Shown here: in pieces, positions 49,868-60,000 of the stretch | Layout: each line of letters opens with the position of its first letter | Numbering within the stretch: the stretch's first letter is position 1 | Source: Cladocopium goreaui | Taxonomy: Eukaryota; Sar; Dinophyceae; Suessiales; Symbiodiniaceae | DNA: 64,000 nucleotides | Direction of reading: 5' to 3' | NCBI GenBank assembly: GCA_947184155.2 | Contig: CAMXCT020001429.1 | Coordinates: forward strand, 89,134-153,133 | The notes under the pieces: generated by a model | Database searches by the model: none | Told to the model about the DNA's origin: nothing | Seen by the model: the letters and a program-made list of their open reading frames with translations, nothing else | Made by a program: the position numbers and the translations under genes

Positions 49868-50103
49868 CAATAAGTGTCCTTCCTAACTATTCCTATCTTG
49901 AGCTTTGAAAACAGTATTTCGGGACACTGGTTTAAATTTGCGTTCCAGCTGTATCTTCCTGACTTTTGTCTCCCAACCATTGCATGACGGTTACTTGTGG
50001 GTTTACAAGCATGTTTGTGAGAGGCATTGAACCCTTCAACAAGTGTCCTAACTAGCCTTTTTTTTATGGCCTAAAAATTGTATTTCAGGACACTTGTTGA
50101 ATC
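49868..50103. mobile_element. two small MITE-like elements with AAGTGTCC termini
   Basis: 50037-50103: 13-bp perfect terminal inverted repeats (caacaagtgtcct / aggacacttgttg) enclosing about 40 bp. 49868-49934: a diverged relative (aagtgtcc ... gggacact). A (AATC)n run follows at 50116-50150. Confidence 0.6.
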
Positions 50104-50329
50104 TGTTCTCCAACTAATCAATCAATCAATCAATCAATCTATCTATCTATGTATACTTGATTTGCTTTCAGGAATGTCAGAGTTGTCACATACAATATGT
50201 CAAAGTAGCCACAAGTTACAGTGCATGAATTCCACAAGTGAACCGCTGGGGAAACATAGTCATGGTTCAATCAACCTCCATGCAGTTGCTCAAGTTCAAT
50301 ATCAGAATGTAATTGAAGAAACCCTTCGA

Positions 50330-50985
50330 TAACATCCCATCAAACTATATCCGCCCAACACGGTTGCGCCTCAACCTACATTCTGCATGTTCACCAGGTG
50401 CATGTTGTGCAAAATGTACAAACAGACTTTAAAAAAACAACCTGCAAACATTACATATGAATATATTTATTGCCATTCTGCTTAGGTGGGAGGCATTTTG
50501 CCCTCCCCCCAATCTCCCCCTTCCGCTGCGTGTTTTTTTTAAAATTCAAATCCAAACTTGCACACTTGTAACTAGACTATTCTACATGTTGTAATGTTTA
50601 AATCAAAAAAGCATGTATCCCTCAATAAACCCTAATCCGACCACAAGCCACCCCCAAACGAACTTTAAATAGCCCCTAACTAACCCTAACTAAACATAAA
50701 CCCTAAACCAACCCCAAATAAATCCTCATCCGACGCTATGATAACATCCAATGAAACTATCTGCGCCCAACATGGTTGTGCCTCAACCTTCAGCCTGCAT
50801 GTTCACCAGGTGCATGTTGTGCATAATGTACACACTGAGTACAATATTCAACCTACAGCATTACATATGAGAATAGATATTGTTGTTCTGCTTAGGTGGG
50901 AGGCGTTGCGCCCTCCCCCAAATCGCCCCCTTTTGCGTTCTATTCAAATCCAAGCTTGCACGCCTTGCACACTTGCAACTAGACT
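50330..50985. repeat. dispersed ~240 bp repeat, copies 3 and 4, with CCCTAAA-like spacer
   Basis: Copy 3 at 50330-50580 and copy 4 at 50737-50985, separated by a spacer with ccctaa-rich units (50620-50735). The arrangement copy-spacer-copy equals that at 28770-29480, so the pair belongs to a larger duplicated unit. CT and AT microsatellites follow at 50990-51060. Confidence 0.85.
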
Positions 50986-50986
50986 A

Positions 50987-51017
<31 letters not shown>

Positions 51018-51079
51018 CCTCCGTATACATACACACACACACATATATATATATTATGTATTTATTTATAGGCTCCAAA

Positions 51080-51650
51080 CCATTGAGCACATGAAAATCA
51101 ATGAAAATTATTGCAACAAACCCGTGCAAAATCGATAAACAATGAAAACATAAATAAAAACACTGGAAACATCGATGAACACCCAGCACAAACTCAATGA
51201 ACACCGTTGAAAAATAACTGCGAACCATAGAAATATAAAGGAAACCCATGAGAAATCAATGAACACCATGGACAAATAGAATGAACACCCATGAGCACCA
51301 TGGAACCATTGATGAAAAACATGGATAGTTGTGATGAACATTATAGGAAAAAACAATGAACACCTCGGAGAAATTGATGAAAACCATTGGAAATCAATGA
51401 ACATCATGGAGAAATCACTGAACACCATGGAAAAATATATTGAACAAACGAACCGCCAGCAGAAAATCGATGAACACTTTGCAGAAATTGATGAAACAAG
51501 GGAAACATCAACGAACATGAATGAACCCATGGAAGACCATGAAGAAATTGATGGACACCTTGGAGAAATCACTGAAAACAATGGAAAATAAATGAAAACC
51601 ATGGAGAAGTTGATGAATGCCTTTGGAAATCGATGAAAACGACTGAGAAA
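51080..51650. repeat. ATGAAAACCATGG-type minisatellite, second block
   Basis: Same unit type and same entry sequence (aggctccaaacca, then aaaatcgataaacaatg) as the block at 29505. Confidence 0.9.
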
Positions 51651-51844
51651 TGAACGATTTCATTTTCCAGACTGGAAAAAAAAACACAGCACCCTTTTGT
51701 AAATGTATCATTTCCCGTGAATTTCAAACCATTCAAACTGCTTGGTTGGGATTGACGCTGCGCCGTAGAAAATAGAACTCAGAAAATAGAACTCAGGGTT
51801 GAGACAAGGTGGGCCTGGGAATCAGGATCACTGAGGCAGGTAGG

Positions 51845-52095
51845 TTCAGCAAAAAACATATTTGAGATGTCATAGTACAAAAAACATGGGCCGATTTCCC
51901 TTCAATGATGCTGGATGACCTCTGGGAGGTTAAGTTTTTTTCCGCATAGCACGAGTCCGTTCCCAAGAGGTGGAAAGGTAGGTCTATTAAAAAAACTACT
52001 TGGTTGTCATAGTACAGAGAAAAAAAGTTGAATTCCTCTCACTGATGCCGTTTGACTTCCGGGAAGTTAAGTTGTATATTTATAGCACCAATCCG
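51845..52095. repeat. two diverged copies of a ~130 bp repeat
   Basis: Shared landmarks: gtcatagtaca, then (a/t)gatgc(t/c)g, then ggaggttaag or gggaagttaag, then a (g/c)agtccg or aatccgc block with ccaa. A short tandem unit (aaaatagaactcag, twice) precedes them near 51765. Confidence 0.6.
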
Positions 52096-52285
52096 CCCCC
52101 AAATGGCTTGGACGAATTTCTGTAATGTGCACCAGTGCGCATGGATTGTGCATGCAGGTATACCATGTATGCTTGCACACAACGTATTCAGCCTCAAACT
52201 CTTTCAATTCAGGACATCCGGGTGAGAAAGCGACGTCGGCGGTATCGAGATGATACGGCAGAGTCACACACGGTTCGAGACTTAA

Positions 52286-52535
52286 TTACAATGGATTCGG
52301 GACAGCAGGTGGCATCTTTGGGATGCATATGGTCCAGTTTCCAAACTTGCTAAACGGCACTACGCAGAATTTCTGCCGGCACAGGAACGACGCCGTTCCA
52401 GCCGGCTTCAAAGCCCCTTTGAAGACTCCGAGGCTGTTGTTGTGCTTGAATTCGGTCTGTATTGGTCCGACGAGTTCCGATGCATCATGCTGCAGCACTG
52501 CTCACATGGCCCAGGAACAATGGAACTCCGTCACT
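52286..52535 (+). CDS. candidate upstream exon of the C2-domain gene
   Basis: Frame 2 reads WHLWDAYGPVSKLAKRHYAE, then EDSEAVVVLEFGLYWSDEF, to a TGA near 52534. The composition is protein-like and better than the other two open frames. The exon borders were not fixed. It precedes the C2 exons by about 200 bp and may belong to the same gene. Confidence 0.35.
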
Positions 52536-52725
52536 GAAGACTTTTAGCTGCGCACTATGTGATGTGATCACTGACCTTGCTCACAAGCAGCAGTTGGGTT
52601 CAGAGATTCATGGCGTGGAGGGCAAAGCTCCCACGTTAAATGTCAAAATCATAGCGGAAAAATGCAATTAGGTGTCCAAATTCCAAAGCATGGGTTTTCC
52701 ATAGATTGCATAGAGATCACTGTTG

Positions 52726-53344
52726 ATGGTAGCCGATAGCCTTCAGGTGAAGTTGGTGAAAGCCTCCAACCTTCCGCGGGAGGCAAGGATTTTTGTCCCG
52801 ATGAATGACCAAAGTTTCAGCTGCAATCAGCCGCAGAATCTTTTTAGATTCACCAAGGACCTCTATATGCTGAAAGGCTCCTCAGATCCTTTGGTAGAGG
52901 CGGCACCAAAACCACCCAACACATCCCAAGACCATCTACGATCAAAGTCCACAAGTCCAGAAGGAGTTGAGCCCAGGGTCTGACATGCTTGAGTATGGTC
53001 GGCTGCCAAGCCTACGCTGGCCACATTTTCAGGTAGTCGCATATTCTGACAGCTTTTGCTTCCGACAAAGGAGCACTACCAAAGTCAGGAGAGCCCACAC
53101 CGATTCGATAGATACGAATGGCAGAAAGATGGTTGGGTTTAGAATGTTGCAAAGTGTGCCTAGATGCGCCTAGAAAAATAACTATGCTCGAACACAAAGC
53201 AGCCGTGGCAGCCGTGGCAGTCTTTTTTTTGAGCACTCAGTTCTGCCCAAGTCAACACCAGAGCCACGGAATGCCATGCCCCAGGACGTTGAATCCGTCC
53301 TGGTCAGAAGTTTTTGAACTACCAGTGGCCAGGCATGGTGGGCC
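52726..53344 (+). CDS. C2-domain protein, four exons visible
   Basis: Exon 52726-52782 reads SLQVKLVKASNLPRE; exon 52858-52893 adds LYMLKGSSDPL; exon 53033-53088 adds VVAYSDSFCFRQRSTTKV; exon 53285 to about 53344 adds TLNPSWSEVFELPV. Joined, they give the first half of a C2 domain in correct order: the NLP loop, the GxSDP motif, the basic TKV strand, and the TLNPxWxExFE motif. Donors are GC (52783), GT (52894) and GA (53089), all with AG acceptors and matching phases. C2 domains bind phospholipid, often with calcium; Asp of SDP is present, the later Asp pair was not found. More exons must follow; 53400-53480 (LFLILFDLN) may hold the next strand. ATG 52726 or an upstream exon supplies the start. 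Confidence 0.7.
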
Positions 53345-53821
53345 AATGCGGGCCAGTGGTGTCTCCTTTCCTTTCACAGGGTTCAACAAAATTTGAATAC
53401 ATAACTTTCGTTGTTATCTTACATAAAAACTTATATCATCTGTTTTTGATATTATTTGATTTGAATTCACCAATTGATGCCATGCAAAGTCTTCGAGAGT
53501 TGGCCCCTTTGCAGACTTGGCAGATAGCCATTTCAGATACCAAATTAGCTTACTTGGCACGTAGTTTATAAAATTTTATAAACATTTTTCCCGAATGCGT
53601 ACCAAGGGTTCCCGTTTCACTCTGGGGGTCTGGGGGTTGAGGGTGTGTTCGCTCGACGTTGCTCAACCGTTCGCAACCGTTCGCAACCGTTCGCAACCGT
53701 CCGTGTGATTGCTATCTGGCCGTGCCTATGGTAAGTTCTGCAGAAGGGGTCGTTTTTGGAGGTTTCAAACGTCGCGTTGCTTCGTTTCGTGTGGCAGGCG
53801 TGGCACTTCGTATTTTGTAAC
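53345..53821. other. intron or intergenic; 10-bp tandem repeat
   Basis: Positions 53665-53703 hold four copies of aaccgttcgc. A possible further C2 exon lies near 53400-53480. Nothing else was recognised before the LTR. Confidence 0.4.
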
Positions 53822-53973
53822 TGTGAAAACAATGTAAATACATACCCTGGTCGGTGGATGGGAGGCACAGAGCCGCTGGGACGTCTAGCCTTTTTTGGCT
53901 TCAGCGATGGTATCCCCGGGTAAGTAAAAAGGGTGCGGTTGCACATTTCATGGACGTCCGCTGTCTTTAACTG
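53822..53973 (+). repeat. 5' LTR
   Basis: Begins tgtgaaaacaatg and ends gtctttaactg. It is identical to the 3' LTR except ggttgc against gggggc. It contains agccttttttggct, a small hairpin. The sequence after it (53988-53996, gttcgatcc) matches the B-box/T-arm consensus of tRNA genes, and tggcag at 53972-53977 could start a primer-binding site. Confidence 0.88.
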
Positions 53974-54077
53974 GCAGCGGGGCTTTGGTTCGATCCAGGG
54001 ACGACATTGATTGAGGGCAATCAGTGCAGTGGGAACTTGGTGAAGGCTTGGGCCTTTGGTTGGGGGCATCATCGCTG

Positions 54078-57000
54078 ATGAGCTCGTACTATGGTGGTGG
54101 ATGGGCTGTCTACGAAGTGGAAGTGGACGAGGCCTTGGAGCAGGAAGTGCCGCAGGAGACTAGTCATGCTTGGTCTCATAGTGCGGCTACTTGGAGAAGC
54201 CCATCGAGTGATCCGTGGGTACGAGCTGGAGGACGAGATCGAGGTCATCAAGCTGAGGTTTTTGAAATGGCGTCCAACGCCTCTTCGAGTGACTCATGGT
54301 GGCAGGGCCAGACGTGGTCGAGCGACTCTTGGGGTGGATCCTCAGGAGAGGGCCGGGCGAATTGGGTCTATGTGAGTCACTCTGGGAATAGAGGTTGGGG
54401 GTCTTCAGATCCTTGGCATTGGTGGCATCGAGATGATGATCGAGGTGACCGTGGAGTTCCTCAGGGAGGCCGTGAAGGTGGTGCGGATCTTAGAGAAAGA
54501 GACGCTGCAGACCATCCCCATTCTGTAGAATCTGATGGCGATGATCACGGAAAAGGGGATCTACCTTCTGGGCGGGTCATGTGTGTCCATGAGAAACAGG
54601 ACAAGGAAGAAGAGAAACGCTCCATGGGGAAACTCTCCAGCAGCTATCCCCCTGTCTTCAAGGCCAAACAAGGGGAAAGCTACCGTGACTGGAAAAGAGC
54701 TGTCAAGTTTTGGTTGCGTGGCGAAGGACATCAACTTCCTCATCACCTTGTCGGTCCTCGAGTGATGGTTCAGTTGAGAGAACGTGCAGCTCAGCTGGTG
54801 AAGCATCTGGAGCCTGAGGACGTGGATGGCAAGAATGGTCTGGAACTCATTTTTCAGACTTTAGAGCAGAGTCCCTTGGTGCGCCAGAGTGAAAAGCATC
54901 GGGTGGATTGGCATAGGAAGAGATTGTTGAACCTGAATAGGTTGCCTGGTGAAAGTTTGGAGAGTTATATCACCAGAGCCGGCTTGTATCGCAGTCAACT
55001 TGAAGGATTGGATCAGTCTTTGAGCATGGGAGAAAGGTTTTTTGTGGGTCATTTGTTGGATCATGCCAAGTTGACCCGAAGAGACAAGGCCATGATCAAG
55101 ACTCATGCAGGTGACGAGACCGAGACATCTATCACAGGTGCGATGATGGAGCTGGCCGGCGAGCTTGAAGGAGAAGCAGGCTATCCAATTGGACAAGCTG
55201 AAGGGCAACTTGGTGGAGCTCAAGGTGAAGAACATTTGGTTCAGCGCAACTTTTTGGGCATGAGGTTCAACAAAAAGGACAAGCAGATCCTAGCAGCAGA
55301 GCTTCAGGAAGATGATGAGGCGTCGATCTCCCTTGAAGGGATTCCTGAAGAAGGTCCAGGTGATGAGAGCTTGGACGACATGGAAAACATGCCCAATGAC
55401 ATCCTTCATGCAGAGCACGAGGCACTGGCTTTGCAGTACAAGGCGCGACAAAAGATGGCTGAGGTGCGCAAGATTCGGAATTTCTACGAAAGGGATGGAG
55501 AGTCCAAGAAGTCTCGCACCGGCAAGTGCTTTGTGTGCGACGAGCCTGGGCATTTTGCCAAGGACTGCCCGAAGGTCAAATTGGCCATGGAGAAGGGCAA
55601 CCAGGTTTTGGTGACTTCGACTCCGTCCAAGGGAAAGCCTTTAGACGAAGAGGACGAATGGTCACTTTTAGCTTCCTTGTGCAAGGACACCATCCAGTCG
55701 GCAGCTTCCGAGCGTGCGGCATATATGGTGTTGGGTCCGACGGGTCAAGGGGAGACATCACCCAATCAATCATCACAGGGTCATCACACCAACAATTTGC
55801 CTTTTGAAACATGGTGGAGCATGAAAGAGTTGGCTCGAAAAGTTATTTTGGATCTGGGTTGCATGAGGAATGTGGTTGGAGTTGAGTGGGCAAACGATGT
55901 CATTTTGGAGTGGAAGAGACATGGTCGTTGGTTGAAGGTTTTGCCAGAGGAGGAGGTTTTCAGATTTGGAGATGGCAATACATTGAAGAGCAAATTTCGA
56001 TTGCAATTGGAATCAACATTTGGCGGCAAAAGGGTTTTATTAGCTTTTAGTGTTGTTCCTGGTCCTTGTCCTCCTCTTCTTTCCAAGCAATCACATACTG
56101 CCTTGGGGGTTCAGTTGGACACCGAAAAGCACACCTTGACTTCTCGAAGACTCAACGTGAAACAGTATGGTTTGAGTGAGAACAATGCAGGTCACTATAC
56201 CATGAGGATAGATGAATTTGCACAGTTGGATGACATGGATGAGAATGAGCGTCAAGGTTGGAACATGGAAAGTCATGCAGAAGTTGCGATGTTTGATGAA
56301 CTTTGTGAACGTGAAGCTTTTGGCTCATCAGTGGATCAAACCCGGATCAACGACCATTTGGCGTCGGATGTCCTCGGTGCCGCCGGGCAGTCCAACTCCG
56401 TGCCGACTATGTGGCAACATGGGTCACCGGACCTCTCAATGTCCGGAGATGTCAGACCCCGAGGAAACGAGCTCTGTTTGGGAAGTGACGGCATTGACGG
56501 AGGAGAACCTCAAGCAGAAGCAGATGGAGGAGAGCATTCACCTGGAGGCCGGACGAGAAAAGGGCAGAAAAGAGCCGCCTCGCCGGATGGAGGTGGACGG
56601 GACAGAGACCGAGAAGCACGTGAAGGGCAAAGGAAAAGGGCCACAGAGCCGTGCAGCAGCAGCCATGGCTCCACCTCCGAAGGCGATCTCGCTTTCAAAG
56701 CCAGCGCCGCGCCAAGCAGCGAGGGGATCCCTGGAAGACTTGCCCCCGGTGGAGTTGGAGGACATCCCAGTCGAGGAGATCAAGGGCCTGACGATGGAGG
56801 AGCTCCAGATGATTTACAAGCGTCGTCAGAAGGGTGCAGCGGCGATGAAGAAGAAAGCGGAGACAGCCGCGCTGACTGGATGCGGGGCCAAGTATCCCTC
56901 GCTGAGCAACGTCTGGAGCGACGACTTGGCATTCAACATCATGGCCAGCATGGGGAGCCGGATGCGCACCTATCTGTGGAAGAAGTTGGTGTGGCAGCTT

Positions 57001-60000
57001 CGAGTGCGAGAAGCGGTGAGGGAGGAATCCAAGGGCAAGGCCAAGTGGAAGAGGAATGTCAAGTGGCTCAACTATCTCCTGAGCTACGAGGTGGCGTCGC
57101 TGTGGGGACACTTCGGGTCGATGAGACAACGCCTGAGGAGCAGCGACTTTGTGGGCCCGAGGTATGGGGACGAGCCAATCCCCAACGAGGACTGATGCAA
57201 AAGCTGAAGAATGGCATGCAGGCATCTCGGAGGATTCATGCCCTGATGGCCATGGTGCACCGTATCAAGGACAAGTACACGGTGATGGAGATCTTTGCGG
57301 GCCACGGCATCTTGACGGAGGTGGCTACTTTGAGAGCTGGGTGGTCTGCATTGGCGCCGGTGGACTTGATCTACGGGCAAGACCTGAGGAATGCTCACAC
57401 TAGAGCTCAAGTGATGGACGAGATCAGGACGAAGAAGCTTGACTTGGTGACCTTGAGCCCGAGATGCGGTCCATGGAGCCAATTCCAAAGACTGAATCCC
57501 AATTTGGATCAGATCATGATGGACCGGCAAGTGGACATTCCATTGTGGAGGTTCGTGCGAGAAGTGTGGGACGAACAAACCAAAAATGGCAGGTTGGTGA
57601 TGACCGAAAATCCGTGGCAGTCAGAAGCTTTGCACCTGGACTTCATGGAGGCGCGCCCACAGCTGCATCGTGCCAAGGTTCCTCAGTGTGCCTTCGGTTT
57701 GAGGGACGTCATCAATGAGAAGCCCCACCAGAAGTACACCGCCTTGGACAGCAATGACTACTACATGTGCGAGGGCCTGATGATGGGAGCAGTGTGTGCC
57801 CATGAACCTGGAGAGCATCAACCCATAGAAGGGAGTGTTTTCTATGAAGGCCGTTCACAGAGGAGATCGGCTCTAGCCGCCAGATGGCCTGTGGAACTTT
57901 GTGAGCACATCTTGGAGGCGGCAGAGTATGCATGGGAGAAATGCGAAAAAGAGGCACCTCGCAAATTGGCTGAAGGCCGACCTCCGGCGGCATTGCGCTA
58001 TGCTTTGTGGGTGGAACCTCTACCCACGCCAGAGGGCGAACTTCGAAGGCAATTGGAAAAGGCCGACTGGAGGGGAGGTCAGTATGACTACGTGTTCTTC
58101 GAGGGCAACTCCAGGCAAGGACCTTACAAGGTGAGACAAGCTCTTGCCCATTTGCATGTGGTGTTGGGCCATCCATCGGCTGACAGACTGAAGAGGATGC
58201 TGCAGATCAGTGGCTGCAGCCAATTGGTGCTGAAGACCGCCGAGGGCCTCAAATGTCAGATCTGCCAGGCGGTGAGACCTCCAGGCGCTGAACCCAAGGT
58301 GTCAGGACAAAGACCGACGAGGTTTGGTGAGAAGGTGCTGTCGGATAGCTTCTACGTCTGGGACATGGACAATGAGCGCTTCAGTGTGACTCACCTTTTG
58401 GATGGCCTCACGGAGTACCACGTGGGCATTGTGAGCAAACAACCCAATGCCAGCACCACAGCAGAGCTCTTGCAGAATCGGTGGTGTGCTATCTTTGGTC
58501 CACCGGAGATCTTCCAGACGGATGGCGGCAAGGAGTACGAGGATGTGGTGCAGAAGATTGGCCGCATTTTGGACTTCCGCCATGAAGTGGTTCCAGCTGG
58601 AGCCAAATGGCGACAAGGACAAGTGGAACGTCATGGAGCTGTGGTGAAATTGATGATGATGAGAACCATTGCGGCACAGCAAGTGCGTGGCTTGGAGGAT
58701 TTCAAGATGGTGGCAGCAGCTTGCTTTGGGGCGAAGAACCGCCTGTGCAATCAGATGGGCATGTCGCCTTTGCAGGCGGTGACAGGTCGCGATGTAGCGG
58801 TGCCAACATCACTGATGAACCAACTTTGTGGAGGGCAACTCAAATTGGCAATGAATGCCAGCTTGGACCAGAAGGAGGCGCCGAGAAAAGCCGAGAGAAT
58901 CCGTGCAGCGGCAGTGGACTCCTTCAATTGGATTGATTCCAATGAGGTGATCAGAAAAGGGCTGCATTCAAGATCGCGCCCTCCCAAGTTGGAGATGATC
59001 AACGAAGGCACCACGGTGTACGTACACCAGCCTCCTCCTCATCGGCGTGGACAACCCCGTCGACTTCAGGATCATGTGAGTTGGGATGGACCTGGCTTGG
59101 TGGTCTGCGTGGAGAGGCAGCAGAATGTCCCCAACAGGATTTGGGCGCGTATCCGTGGAAAGGTGAGAAGCTTTCCACTGGAGAAGGTGAGGTTGGCAAC
59201 CCCTGACAAGATGCTGGGCTCCAGCTTCATTGTGGGCCTCCTGGATCAAATGGCGGATGAAATCCGCATGGGAAAATTGCGAGTGGAAGAGCAAAAGGCG
59301 TTGCCGGCGGGTGCACCAGCCCGTGCCCGCGGTCATGCGAGAATTGTGGAGGAAGAAGAAGACTCTGATGCAGACATGCAGCAGCGACTGGACAGGGCTG
59401 CCCCAGAGATGCAGGATGAAGCTCGAGCCCGACAAGTGCGACGGTTGGAGCTGCTGAATGATGTTCCGGAGCAACTGAGGAGCTCTTTGTCTTCGGCTTC
59501 TAGCGGGCCTGCTTTGGTGCGACCACTCCAAGCTGAAGAGAGAAATGGGATGCTGATGGAGGATGAGGACGATTTGATGGAGGAATCAGCACAGCCTCCA
59601 ATGGAACCCAGCCGGTTGCGATTTGAGGCAAAGAAGAAGATGTTTGAAGAACTCAGCAAAACCAAAACAAGGCCATCGAGGCTTACCGAAGCAGAGCTGA
59701 GAAGCACAGCGTCGAGGGCATCGCAGAATGTGAAGCAGATCCGGAAGATTATCCAGAAGTCCCGCCAGACCCCAGCACTGCAACGAGCCCGACGTGAACG
59801 GATCGAGAGGCAGGAAGCAGAAAGTGTGGCCTTTTGGAATGAAGCATGTGCGGATGCGTGTGAGAAAGGAGTCTTTGAAGTGAGCTGGCAGGAGGCTTGC
59901 GAAGAATGGGCACAGGATGAAGCCTTCTGGAAGCAGCCTGAGCCATGTCTATGGGCGCAGACGGAAGTGGAGGAAAAGATCAAGGAGCAACAACGTGATC

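Noticed and set aside
54091-54375. Second frame inside Gag of the Copia-like element
   Set aside because: Shadow of the Gag frame; basic, low-complexity, no motif.
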